A stretch of DNA of 64,000 bases from Actinomycetota bacterium (GTDB taxonomy: Bacteria > Actinomycetota > Actinomycetes > S36-B12 > CAIYMF01): positions 1-64,000 of the forward strand of contig JAPLAU010000026.1 of NCBI GenBank assembly GCA_026393115.1, given 5' to 3'. The notes below the pieces were generated by a model. The model saw only the letters and a list, made by a program, of their open reading frames with translations, was not told where the DNA came from and made no database searches. The position numbers and the translations under genes were made by a program. Below are positions 37,329 through 45,469 of this stretch, in pieces; position 1 is the first letter of the stretch, and the number at the start of each line of letters is the position of its first letter.

Positions 37329-38068
37329 CAGATCACGTTCTTCGGAACGCCGAGTCGACTAAAAACCTGAGCAGCGTCGTCGACGTGTCGCTTGCCATTC
37401 GTCATCGAGAGCATCAGATGTCCGGGTAGGAGAGCGTCGAATTCGAGTTCGGCAAGGCGTGACATTGACTGCGCGCATGCCTGCAGGTCGCAGTCAGGGA
37501 TGTTCTGCAACAGAATCTGACCGCCGACGAACACTTGGTCGCCACTGAAAAGCAGTCCGCCCGCGCCATCAGTGACATGGAAGCAGAGATGGCCATGGCA
37601 GTGCCCCGGCGTCTCAATAGCGGTGATGGTGGTCTCTCCAGCAGTGACCTGCCATCCGTCGCGCACCCTGTCGTCGACTACGCATGGTTCCAGCGAGAAG
37701 TCAGCGGGGTAATAGCCCAACTCACGTGCACGGGCCAGTGAGTTGGCTGTCTCATCTCCGCGACCAATCTCATCTGCCACGTCATGTGCCACTGCAATCA
37801 AGACATGAGGGAGTGCGCGACGCAGTTGCGCGAGGGCGCCGGCATGGTCGGCGTGGGAGTGGGTGATGAACACGCGTGTGATGTCTGCTGGTTCAAGTCC
37901 GTCGGCGCGGGCGTTCGACAGGATCATGTCGAACGAGTTGAGCCCCACATCGATGAGCCAAATTCCTTCGGAAGTCGACAGCGCGTAGACGTTTGAGTCG
38001 ATCGAGCCAGAGAGTCCGAATCCGGCATCTCCACCCCCGATAACAAAGAGTGTGTCCGAAAGGCGCAT
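37328..38068 (-). CDS. metallo-beta-lactamase-fold hydrolase (minus-arm copy)
   Basis: A 246-residue MBL-fold protein. The first metal motif is THSHADHAG (H70, H72, D74, H75), followed by TPGHCHGH, FSGDQVF and LPGHL for the remaining ligands, so a two-metal site is complete. Members hydrolyse thioesters, lactones or amides. It is paralogous to the protein at 50586: the same start pattern (VIGGGDAGF versus VGGGDYGYN) and the same GGQILLQNI/GGKIILQNV strand. In both arms it follows an SDR gene. Its stop overlaps the next start (TGATG). Confidence 0.88.
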   Translation of the reverse strand: MRLSDTLFVIGGGDAGFGLSGSIDSNVYALSTSEGIWLIDVGLNSFDMILSNARADGLEPADITRVFITHSHADHAGALAQLRRALPHVLIAVAHDVADEIGRGDETANSLARARELGYYPADFSLEPCVVDDRVRDGWQVTAGETTITAIETPGHCHGHLCFHVTDGAGGLLFSGDQVFVGGQILLQNIPDCDLQACAQSMSRLAELEFDALLPGHLMLSMTNGKRHVDDAAQVFSRLGVPKNVI

Positions 38069-38070
38069 GG

Positions 38071-38871
38071 CTACAAGGTCCCAACGGGATTGACGAAGAC
38101 GGTCGCATGATTGCCACCGTCGATGACGAGGTTTTGTCCGGTGGTGTATCCCGCGTCATCGCTCGCGAGATAGGCGTACGCAGCGGCGATCTCCTCGGGC
38201 AGCCCCAGTCGCCCCATCGGAACGAGAGGGTAGTGAGCGCGCGCGGCCTCCATCGCTTCGTCACTGCCGAGTAGTGCGCGAGAGAGCGGGGTGTCGAGCG
38301 GTCCAGGACTCACGCAGTTCACTCGGATGCGGTGCTGCACCAGTTCGATGGCCATGGTCTGAACCAAGTTGATGATGCCCGCCTTCGAGACTCCGTAGTG
38401 CGCGTCACCGTCGGAAGCACCCATGCCTGAAATGGAGGCCGTGAAGAGAATGGACCCGCCCTTTCCGTCGGCCACCATGGCGCGAGCGGCGATCTGGCCG
38501 AGAACGAATGACGCGGTGAGATTTACGTTGATCACGCGATGCCATTCGTCGTCACTCATTTCAAGGAAGGGTGCGTCGCCATCGGCACCAGCGTTACTCA
38601 CGAGTACGTCGAGGCGCCCGTGACTGGCAATGACCGCGTCGGCAGCCGCCTGACACAGTGAGCGTGAAGTCACGTCTCCTGGCAGAGCAAGGGCGGAGGT
38701 TCCGAACGTTTCGAGCTCAGCAACTACTGCAGCGAGAGCGCTCTCGTCGCGGTCGAAGAGTCCGATTGTGGATGCGCCCTCCTGTGCAAATCGGAGTGCG
38801 GTCGCGCGGCCAACGCCGCTGCCTCCACCGGTGATGAGAGCCGACTTTCCCTTCAGGCGGTCACACGCCAT
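38071..38871 (-). CDS. short-chain dehydrogenase/reductase (minus-arm copy)
   Basis: A 266-residue classical SDR. The cofactor motif is TGGGSGVGRATA, the NAG motif is VSNAGADG, and the catalytic residues are serine in SISGMG with YGVSK (Tyr-x3-Lys). The adenine-side residue pattern (GLFDRDES) with an aspartate after strand 2 favours NAD(H). It is a paralogue of the protein at 49780, sharing FLEM, IVNLVQTMAIELV-like and SPGPLDTP segments. It reduces or oxidises a ketone or alcohol of the island pathway. Two bases separate it from the MBL gene. Confidence 0.9.
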   Translation of the reverse strand: MACDRLKGKSALITGGGSGVGRATALRFAQEGASTIGLFDRDESALAAVVAELETFGTSALALPGDVTSRSLCQAAADAVIASHGRLDVLVSNAGADGDAPFLEMSDDEWHRVINVNLTASFVLGQIAARAMVADGKGGSILFTASISGMGASDGDAHYGVSKAGIINLVQTMAIELVQHRIRVNCVSPGPLDTPLSRALLGSDEAMEAARAHYPLVPMGRLGLPEEIAAAYAYLASDDAGYTTGQNLVIDGGNHATVFVNPVGTL

Positions 38872-38875
38872 CGAT

Positions 38876-40042
38876 TCAACCTCCGTTTGAGCGAGTCAAG
38901 GAGGCATAGGCGGCGGTAAGCCGTGTGACCCCCTCGACGATGACGTCATCAGATGCGGCCAGCGTGAGGCGAAGGAATCCCTCTCCGCCTGCTCCAAATG
39001 CCAGACCTGGAACCGTGCCCACGGAGGCCTCTCGGAGCATGTGGTGGGCGAGCGACCAGGAGTCCATTTGCGTTGCGCGACCGTCGACCATGAGGAAGAA
39101 AGCGCCGTGTGGCATCACGAATGGAACGTCCCCGGACTCAAGGATTTCGACCGCGATTCCTCGCCTTCGCCGGTAGGCGGCGACCATGTCATCGACGCAG
39201 TCTTGGGGTCCTTTCAGTGCGGCCAGCGCGGCATGCTGCGACACGGTCGACGCACAGGAAACCACTGGCTCCTGATGAAGAGAGAGTTGCCGAATGAAGT
39301 CGGAAGGTCCGGTGGTGTAACCGACTCTCCAGCCAGTCATGGCGTAGGTCTTAGAAAATGTAAAGATGCTGATGACTCGGTCGCTGCCCCCCAAACTTGC
39401 TGTCGACACTGCGGGAGCATCAAACACGAGTTGGTCGTATGCCTCGTCCGAGATGATCCACAGATCATGTCGCTCTGCGATGTCGAGTACTTGGCGAAGA
39501 GACTCAGCCGACTCCACACAGCCAGTTGGATTGCTCGGCGTATTCACCAAGATTGCTCGGGTTCGCGGCGTAATGGAGGCCTCTAACGCCTCTATGTCGA
39601 TACTCCAACCCTCATCGGGTTGCAATGGGTACGCGACGGGAACAGCGTTGAGCACGTGAACCATGGCGGCGTAGTTAGACCAACCCGGATCGGGAATGAG
39701 TAGCTCATCGCCTGGATCGAGCAGCACCATCAGGGTGGTGTAGAGCCCACCGCAGGCGCCGGTAGTGATGCAGACCTGATCGGCCGCCACGTGGATGTTG
39801 TTGATACGGCCCAGTTTTTCGGCACTCGCCTCTCGCAAGGTCATGAGCCCATCACCTGGCGAATACCCGGTTCCCCCAGCACGTGCCGCCGCCGCTGCGC
39901 CGTCGATGATGTGTTCAGGTGTGGTGAAATTCGGGTCGCCGTTGATCAGCATCACCGGATTGTCGACGTCGCGCGCGTACTCAAGCATCCGTCGAATGCC
40001 GGAGTGGGGCGTGTCGAGAACCCATGGGCGCACCTGAGGCAT
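38876..40042 (-). CDS. class I/II PLP aminotransferase
   Basis: A 388-residue fold-type I aminotransferase. NTPSNPTG (N171) contacts the PLP ring, ISDEAYDQL holds D199 and Y202, and the Schiff-base lysine is K231 in FTFSKTYAMTGWRVGY. The substrate-carboxylate arginine is in FLRLTLA near the C-terminus. The subgroup resembles aspartate/aromatic aminotransferases. It lies second in the minus arm, three bases after the EthD-like gene, and probably removes the amino group from a pathway amino acid to give a 2-oxo acid, a possible substrate for the E1 enzyme of the other arm. Confidence 0.9.
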   Translation of the reverse strand: MPQVRPWVLDTPHSGIRRMLEYARDVDNPVMLINGDPNFTTPEHIIDGAAAAARAGGTGYSPGDGLMTLREASAEKLGRINNIHVAADQVCITTGACGGLYTTLMVLLDPGDELLIPDPGWSNYAAMVHVLNAVPVAYPLQPDEGWSIDIEALEASITPRTRAILVNTPSNPTGCVESAESLRQVLDIAERHDLWIISDEAYDQLVFDAPAVSTASLGGSDRVISIFTFSKTYAMTGWRVGYTTGPSDFIRQLSLHQEPVVSCASTVSQHAALAALKGPQDCVDDMVAAYRRRRGIAVEILESGDVPFVMPHGAFFLMVDGRATQMDSWSLAHHMLREASVGTVPGLAFGAGGEGFLRLTLAASDDVIVEGVTRLTAAYASLTRSNGG

Positions 40043-40045
40043 CTG

Positions 40046-40744
40046 CTAGACCTCGAGGATTCCGGGGCCAGTCACGGGAGGTTCGATGATTACGGACTCG
40101 GTCATCAACCAGAACGCGGTGCCGGTTGTCATCGCGTAGTTGCCGACGTCCTTCCAAGCCGCCTGAGCCGGCTCGGTTGATTGGGCATCGTTGAAAGCCT
40201 GTTCATCGACGTACCACTGTGCGATCAGCGCATCCGCTGATTCTTCGCCAAGTTGGCCCTCGTGGGCTCGCGATACGACATAGCCACCAACGCCAGGCAC
40301 GCTCCCGCCGATCGGCGCATGCACGTTGGTCCAGTAGTCGAAGAAGGCGTCGGGCTCAAAGTCCTCTCGCCGAAAGGCGGTTCCGGCGAGCTTGATCGAC
40401 CACGGTGAACCGTCGCGGGCGAAGTCGCGAACCTCCTTGAACACGATCTCCGAGCACGTGGCAGCGGTGACGTTGAGATTCTCGGTGTCACGCAGGCCGA
40501 GAGTGATTGTTTGGCCAGTGAGTTCAGCGCCGACACCGTCACCCCAGACCTCAATCAGTGCCATGAGCGGGTCGTTGTCGGCGAATGGTTTGACCACACG
40601 CGACACCACGAGTCCGGTCACAGCAGGCTCGACCGTGGTGAGGGCCTGAGCGGCTGCCTCGACATGCGGCCAGACCGCATCGCGCCACTCCTGCGTTGCC
40701 GAACCCGTGGAGGACCGAACCAGTGCGACAACTTTGTTCATCAT
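40046..40744 (-). CDS. EthD-like dimeric alpha-beta barrel protein (minus arm)
   Basis: A 232-residue protein that appears to contain two ferredoxin-like alpha-beta halves. The second half (FEPDAFFDYWTNVHAPIGGSVPGVGGYVVSR) shows the EthD pattern of a W...H.P....PG...Y helix-strand element. Such domains bind or transform hydrophobic ligands, but most are uncharacterised. Two ATG codons (40744, 40741) and a GTG (40747) follow GGGAGGGGAG; I take 40744. It is the first gene of the minus arm, with a clear promoter at 40783-40812. A single-domain relative opens the second half of the plus arm (51439). Confidence 0.75.
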   Translation of the reverse strand: MMNKVVALVRSSTGSATQEWRDAVWPHVEAAAQALTTVEPAVTGLVVSRVVKPFADNDPLMALIEVWGDGVGAELTGQTITLGLRDTENLNVTAATCSEIVFKEVRDFARDGSPWSIKLAGTAFRREDFEPDAFFDYWTNVHAPIGGSVPGVGGYVVSRAHEGQLGEESADALIAQWYVDEQAFNDAQSTEPAQAAWKDVGNYAMTTGTAFWLMTESVIIEPPVTGPGILEV

Positions 40745-40782
40745 CACTCCCCTCCCACGCCTTCACGGGCGTACATGCTGGG

Positions 40783-40812
40783 AATCTAGCCGAGGAACGC
40801 CGCGACTGTCAA
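40783..40812 (-). promoter_or_regulatory. sigma-70-type promoter of the minus arm
   Basis: Reading the minus strand, TTGACA (40812-40807) is followed after 18 bases by TAGATT (40788-40783). A transcript would start near 40776, about 30 bases before the first gene. Just upstream lies the palindrome ATCTCGAGAT (40817-40826), at about -45, where a regulator such as the adjacent GntR protein could bind. Confidence 0.65.
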
Positions 40813-40832
40813 CGAAATCTCGAGATATGGCG

Positions 40833-41528
40833 TCAATCTCGGGAAGACGTACGCGTACTGAGTTCGGTGCGATGGTCCTTCAGAATGAGCATTGTCGTGA
40901 GTTCAATGTGCTGCCGAAGTGCCTCGACCGCTGCGTCAGCATCGCGGCCGATCGATAACTCGCACAGCCTGCGGTGATTGACCACGTGATCCTCGGGAGT
41001 GATTTCGCCGGGTCGGTCGGCCCACTGGCGGTACACCTCGCCCGCGTCGCGCAGCGACGACGCGACTCCTTTGAGCCGCTCGTTACTGCAACCGTCGAGG
41101 AGGGCGAGATGGAAGCGAGTGTGGGCAACCGACCAGTCTTCGTTGATCTCCCCATCCTCGCTGCGCAGATCGAGCCTGCTGAGGTGATGGTGGGTGGCCA
41201 ATACGCTGGCTTCCCAGGCGAGGGATCCGTCGGCGATGGACTTGCGCAGGACTAGCGTTTCCACCTCGATCTCGGCTTCGGTGAGCTGCTCGAGATCGGC
41301 GGGGTCAACCGACACGACTCGGACTCCTCGCTGCGGGGTCGCAACAGCCAATCCTTGGCCGACCAGACGCGGTAAAGCCTCGCGAATCACGCCGCTACTT
41401 AAACCGTAGGTATCGGCAAGGGCCTCCACCCGCAGCCGTGCTCCGGGCGCGATGCGCCCGTGGAGGATGTCGGCACGCAACAGCTCGTATGCCTGATCGG
41501 CGCGCGTCGGGCTATTCGCAGAAGTCAC
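40833..41528 (-). CDS. GntR-family regulator (FCD/FadR subfamily)
   Basis: A 231-residue regulator. The N-terminal winged helix reads AYELLRADILHGRIAPGARL, then LADTYGLSSGVIREALPRL, the standard GntR recognition region. The C-terminal FCD domain is all-helical with metal/ligand residues in HTRFHLALLDGCSN and HVVNHRRLCELS. The GTG at 41528 is chosen because a TTGACG-17-TGTAAT promoter ends six bases before it, which fits a leaderless transcript. The gene lies between the two arms of the island; I infer that it controls the minus arm, and perhaps itself. Confidence 0.88.
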   Translation of the reverse strand: MTSANSPTRADQAYELLRADILHGRIAPGARLRVEALADTYGLSSGVIREALPRLVGQGLAVATPQRGVRVVSVDPADLEQLTEAEIEVETLVLRKSIADGSLAWEASVLATHHHLSRLDLRSEDGEINEDWSVAHTRFHLALLDGCSNERLKGVASSLRDAGEVYRQWADRPGEITPEDHVVNHRRLCELSIGRDADAAVEALRQHIELTTMLILKDHRTELSTRTSSRD

Positions 41529-41534
41529 GCTTTC

Positions 41535-41563
41535 ATTACACCGAGGTCGCCAGTCCGCGTCAA
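41535..41563 (-). promoter_or_regulatory. likely leaderless promoter of the GntR gene
   Basis: On the minus strand TTGACG (41563-41558) is followed after 17 bases by TGTAAT (41540-41535). Six bases later comes the GTG start of the GntR gene, so transcription and translation should begin at nearly the same base. No ribosome binding site is seen, which agrees with a leaderless message. Confidence 0.6.
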
Positions 41564-41753
41564 TTCTACTGAATTCCAGACAATGCGCCGATTTGAATCG
41601 AAGACTGTCGAACAGACAGGCACCTATCAATTAATTGCGAGAATCTGTTGACATTGCGAGACAACCCGCCTTCAATAGCGCTACGGCATCGCGTGCGTCA
41701 ACAGGTCAGCGCGACCGGGTTACTGAAGTCGGGAAAGTGCTGAGCCTAGGTGC

Positions 41754-41781
41754 TTGACTAGAACAAGCGCTTGTCTATAGT
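41754..41781 (+). promoter_or_regulatory. ABC-operon promoter
   Basis: TTGACT (41754-41759) and TATAGT (41776-41781) are separated by 16 bases. The transcript should begin near 41788 and leave about 45 bases of leader before the ATG at 41832. The spacer is almost entirely occupied by a palindromic operator. Confidence 0.7.
41761..41776. promoter_or_regulatory. LacI-type operator, copy 1
   Basis: GAACAAGCGCTTGTCT contains the 12-bp perfect palindrome ACAAGCGCTTGT centred on CG, the centre usual for LacI-family sites. It fills the spacer between -35 and -10, so binding would block RNA polymerase. The first ten bases are identical to the copy at 52833. Confidence 0.75.
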
Positions 41782-41831
41782 TTCGACCCGAGCCGCTACT
41801 GGGTAGTCGTCGCTGAGAAATGGAGTTGGAC

Positions 41832-43547
41832 ATGAGCGAAGACCAGCAGGATCTCCGAAAGAATCTCAAGGCCTACACCGAAGGGACGCTCACTCGACGC
41901 AGTTTCCTTACCAAGATGGCTGCGATGGGAGTAGGCGCGGCCGCTGCGGGTAGCCTTCTGGCCGCTTGCTCGAGTAACAGCGGCGGCACGAGTTCATCCT
42001 CGGCGCCGGCGTCAGACTCCGCGAGCGCCTCGGCCTCAGCTTCGGCGAGTGCTTCGGCGAGTGCCGCGCCCGTCAGTGGTGGCATCTTCAAAGAGGGCTA
42101 CGACCGCGCGCCAACTCCGCCGGACCCGGTTCGTAACGCCTGGGCCGACCCCGACTTCAATGCGTTCTATGAGGCATTGGTCGTGCGTGATCCGCAGGCG
42201 GCCATCGTTCCTGCTCTTGCCAGTGCCTTTGCTAACAACGGCACAAACTGGACCTTTGAGTTGCGTGATGGTCTGAGTTTCCACTCGGGTGCCAAGTGCA
42301 CGCCCGAGATTGTCGTGAAGGACATGAACCTTTTCCGTGATCCCAACGTGGGACAGAACGGAATCTTCTGGACCCCAGTCACTTCCATTACGAATAAGGG
42401 TCAGCAGATTATCGTCGCGACGGCGCATCCGTTCGCGGCCTTCCAAGAAACCATTACCACTGAGTATTCGTACATTCTCAACCCTGCGGCGCGCGAAAAG
42501 GCCGGTGATAAGTACGGCGCAGAAGTGATCGACGGAACCGGCCCGTTTGAGTTGGATTCCTTCAGCACCAACGAAGTTAAGGCCAAGCGCTGGGAAAGCT
42601 ACCCCGGATCGGTTACGCCCTTCTTCTCCAACAAGGGTAAGGCGTATCTCGACGGAATCACGTGGGTGTCGATCACCGAGGCGTCGCAGCGAGCGAACGA
42701 AATTGAAACCAGCAACGTCGACGCCATCAAGAATCCGCCGCCGCAAGACGTCGATCGACTCAAGGGTAACGCCGACCTTGTCGTGCAGGAGTTTCAGGAG
42801 CTCTCGAACTTCTTCTTGTCGGTTAACATCGGCAACAAGGAACTCGGCTTCGATGACCTCAGGGTTCGTCAGGCGATCTCGCAGGCAATCGACCGCGAAG
42901 GAATCGTGCAGTCGATCTTCTTGGGTCACGCCGCAGCCACGTATGGTCCGGTGATGCCGGGATACGTCTGGTACAACCCGGCCGTCGAGCAGTACAACCA
43001 GTACAACCCGGATTCGGCCGCGAAGTTACTTGACGACGCAGGTTGGAAACTAGGTACTGACGGAGTTCGTGAGAAGGGTGGCAAGAAACTCTCCTTCACG
43101 ACGATTCAACATCCGGACACTGTTGAGCAGCAGGTGATGCAGGCCGTGGTCGAGATGCTCAAGGCCGTCGGTATCGACATGAAGGCCCAAGTACTTGACG
43201 ACGCAGCTTTCTATCCCAAGTTGACTCCTGACTTGACTTCATATGCGTTCAAGTGGCTGTGGTCCAGTCCGATCGACGTCGTGGCGTTGTTCATCGACTT
43301 CTACCAGCCCAAGAGTCCTCAGCTCGATGAAGTGAATGCCGCCTTTGCTGAATGGCAAAATGCAGCGGACACTGACGGTCTGAAGGCCGCGGCATTCAAG
43401 GTGCAGGAGTTGGTCGCCAAGCAGCTCCAAATCATCCCGCTCTATACACCCAACACCATTTGGGTGAACCGCAATAACGTCATGGGTTGGGCGCCAAACC
43501 AAGCCAATCTGTACCCGTTCTACAACGACGTGTGGCTTGCCAAATAG
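41832..43547 (+). CDS. Tat-exported lipoprotein, family 5 solute-binding protein
   Basis: A 571-residue binding protein of a peptide-type ABC importer. The N-terminus has a twin-arginine motif (TRRSFLTK), a hydrophobic helix and a lipobox LLAAC with the lipidated cysteine at 46, followed by a flexible Ser-Ala repeat linker. The SBP_bac_5 hallmark LRDGLSFHSGAKCTPE is clear. The cysteine implies folding before Tat export or lipid anchoring at the membrane. ATG 41832 is taken over 41820 because GGAG lies seven bases before it. It heads the ABC operon and has a signal-less paralogue at 35817. Confidence 0.92.
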   Translation: MSEDQQDLRKNLKAYTEGTLTRRSFLTKMAAMGVGAAAAGSLLAACSSNSGGTSSSSAPASDSASASASASASASASAAPVSGGIFKEGYDRAPTPPDPVRNAWADPDFNAFYEALVVRDPQAAIVPALASAFANNGTNWTFELRDGLSFHSGAKCTPEIVVKDMNLFRDPNVGQNGIFWTPVTSITNKGQQIIVATAHPFAAFQETITTEYSYILNPAAREKAGDKYGAEVIDGTGPFELDSFSTNEVKAKRWESYPGSVTPFFSNKGKAYLDGITWVSITEASQRANEIETSNVDAIKNPPPQDVDRLKGNADLVVQEFQELSNFFLSVNIGNKELGFDDLRVRQAISQAIDREGIVQSIFLGHAAATYGPVMPGYVWYNPAVEQYNQYNPDSAAKLLDDAGWKLGTDGVREKGGKKLSFTTIQHPDTVEQQVMQAVVEMLKAVGIDMKAQVLDDAAFYPKLTPDLTSYAFKWLWSSPIDVVALFIDFYQPKSPQLDEVNAAFAEWQNAADTDGLKAAAFKVQELVAKQLQIIPLYTPNTIWVNRNNVMGWAPNQANLYPFYNDVWLAK

Positions 43548-43599
43548 TCCATCGCCCAAGGCACTGACAGACGCGACCGTCCGTAGGAGACTGACGTTC

Positions 43600-43641
43600 G
43601 TGACGAGTGACCGAGAAGCCGAGCCAAGACGGGCGGGATGA
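43600..43641 (+). CDS. possible 13-codon leader peptide
   Basis: GTG at 43600, ten bases after AGGAG, opens a 13-codon frame (MTSDREAEPRRAG) whose TGA overlaps the ATG of the permease gene (ATGA). It may only serve to couple translation. It could equally be chance, since the sequence is short. Confidence 0.25.
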   Translation: MTSDREAEPRRAG

Positions 43642-44579
43642 CGATGTCATACGTCATCAAAAGAATCGGCTATGCGATTCTCATTATGTTTTTGGCGTCA
43701 TTGGTAACCTTCGCGGCGCTGCGGGTGGCGCCTGGCAGCGCCGTCACGTCGATTCTCGATCCTGCTCGTACCCCACCCGAGGTCATTGAGCGGTACAAGG
43801 AAGAACTCGGCCTTAATCTGCCCATCTGGCAGCAGTACGTGAACTACATGGCCAATGTTCTTCGTGGGAATTTCGGTACCTCGTTGTTCGATCGGCGCCC
43901 AGTGTTTGACCTCATTGCCGACGCCGCCCTGTACACGGTGGTGCTTGCGTTTGCTGCCTTCGTTCTTGCCTTCGGGCTGGGGGTGCCGGCAGGCGTCATC
44001 GCCGCGCTGAACCGCGGAGGTTGGTTTGACCGAGTGATTCGGTGGGTCACGAGTGCCTTCATGTCGATCCCGAACTTCGTGCTTGCGCTCTTGCTGGTGG
44101 CCATCTTGGGCGTAAAACTGAGATTCCTTCCAGTCTCAGGAGCTTCGGGACCGGCCAATCTCATTCTCCCGGCACTTGTTCTGGCAGCCGACCCATGGTC
44201 GCTGACCACTCGCGTCACTCGCACCGCTGTCGTTGAGCAACTAGGTGCCGACTACACGCGAACTCTTCGTGCGCGAGGGGTGTCGCGCACGCGCATCAAC
44301 TGGCGCCACGTGCTTCGCAATGCACTCACTCCGGTGGTGTCGTTGGGTTCGGTGCAGATTCGAACATTGCTGGGTTACACCCTCATTGTTGAGGTGATCT
44401 TCCGTTGGCCGGGCATGGGTTCTCAACTCGTGCAGGCCATCCTCAAGCGCGACTACCCCGTCGCATCGGCGCTCGCACTGCTTCTTGCTCTGGTGGTGGT
44501 GATCGCGAGCACCGTTGGTGACCTGCTACTTCGAGCGGTTGACCCGCGCATTCGAAGTAATCAGGCGGTGATCTCCTGA
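43638..44579 (+). CDS. ABC transporter permease, DppB type
   Basis: A 313-residue inner-membrane permease with about six helices. The N-terminus YVIKRIGYAILIMFL, then LRVAPGS, and the motif RTLRARGVSRTRINWRHVLRNAL (EAA loop that docks the ATPase) identify the DppB/OppB type. It pairs with the DppC-type subunit that starts in its stop codon (TGATG). The imported ligand is unknown; the family covers peptides, nickel, opines and sugars. Confidence 0.92.
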   Translation: MTMSYVIKRIGYAILIMFLASLVTFAALRVAPGSAVTSILDPARTPPEVIERYKEELGLNLPIWQQYVNYMANVLRGNFGTSLFDRRPVFDLIADAALYTVVLAFAAFVLAFGLGVPAGVIAALNRGGWFDRVIRWVTSAFMSIPNFVLALLLVAILGVKLRFLPVSGASGPANLILPALVLAADPWSLTTRVTRTAVVEQLGADYTRTLRARGVSRTRINWRHVLRNALTPVVSLGSVQIRTLLGYTLIVEVIFRWPGMGSQLVQAILKRDYPVASALALLLALVVVIASTVGDLLLRAVDPRIRSNQAVIS

Positions 44580-45469
44580 TGGTGACCTCACTGGTCATCG
44601 CGCCCGTCGATGTTCCTGAATCCCGCCGTCACAAGAAACGTATCGGTGGTATCACGATCCCCACGTGGATTGGGGTGGGTCTACTCGCGTTATGCGCCCT
44701 GCTCGGCCTTGTGGTGTTGCTCGCGCCTGCTTTCCGGAATCTCTGGACCGCACAAGATCTGCGCGCAACATTCCTGCCACCGTTGAGTTCGGGTCACCCG
44801 TTTGGAACCGACAATCTGGGGCGCGACCTGATGTGGCGCACTCTTGCCGGACTGGGTGTATCGGTTGCGGTGGGTCTCGGAGTTGCCTTTCTGGCGGTAA
44901 CGCTCGGCCTCATGGTGGGAATCGTTGGCGGCTACTTCGGGCGTGCGGCCGATGTCACCTCAAACATCGTCATTGACGTCACATGGGCCTTCCCTGCGAT
45001 TTTGCTGGCGGTTGTTTTTGCCGGTTGGCTCGGCCCTGGATTGCTCACGGTGGTTTTGGCACTGGCACTCACCGAGTGGGCCGGCTTTTCCCGAATCATC
45101 AGGGGTGAAGTGCTGTCTCTGAGAGAGCGCGACTACGTCTCTGCCGCGCGAGTTCTGGGGCGCAACAAAGTGGCAATCAGCCTGCGTCACTTTGTGCCGA
45201 ACCTGCTGCCGGTGACCCTGGTTCTGGCGGTCTATTTTGTCGCAGGCGCCATCGTGGCGGAAGCGGGCTTGTCTTTCCTTGGAATCGGAGCGCAGCCTCC
45301 CACTCCGAGTCTTGGCTCAACGCTGGCGCAGGGGCGTGACTATCTCACGCGTACGTGGTGGCCCGTGATTCTCGCCGGTGGTGTCTTGACCCTGACAGTG
45401 CTTCTTCTGAACAGCGTGAGTGACCAGTTGCGCGAGCACTTCGACCCAAGAATCGGCAGACGTCGATGA
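44579..45469 (+). CDS. ABC transporter permease, DppC type
   Basis: A 296-residue permease with about six helices. LSSGHPFGTDNLGRDLMWR is the typical start of DppC/OppC proteins, and the ATPase-docking loop is VLSLRERDYVSAARVLG, followed by NLLPVTLVLAVYF. It forms the channel with the preceding permease. The next gene starts within its stop codon (ATGA). Confidence 0.92.
   Translation: MVTSLVIAPVDVPESRRHKKRIGGITIPTWIGVGLLALCALLGLVVLLAPAFRNLWTAQDLRATFLPPLSSGHPFGTDNLGRDLMWRTLAGLGVSVAVGLGVAFLAVTLGLMVGIVGGYFGRAADVTSNIVIDVTWAFPAILLAVVFAGWLGPGLLTVVLALALTEWAGFSRIIRGEVLSLRERDYVSAARVLGRNKVAISLRHFVPNLLPVTLVLAVYFVAGAIVAEAGLSFLGIGAQPPTPSLGSTLAQGRDYLTRTWWPVILAGGVLTLTVLLLNSVSDQLREHFDPRIGRRR

Larger units (their letters stand above)
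41529..41831. other. central regulatory region of the island
   Basis: A 303-base gap between the divergent GntR and binding-protein genes. It holds the GntR promoter (41535-41563), an AT-rich middle (TCAATTAATTGCGAG around 41626) and the ABC-operon promoter with its operator (41754-41781). No open frame in it looks coding. Confidence 0.6.

Noticed and set aside
42000-42070. Repetitive GCC/TCG-rich DNA as a possible tandem repeat element
   Set aside because: It encodes the Ser-Ala linker after the lipobox of the binding protein, a common flexible tether, so no separate element is needed.
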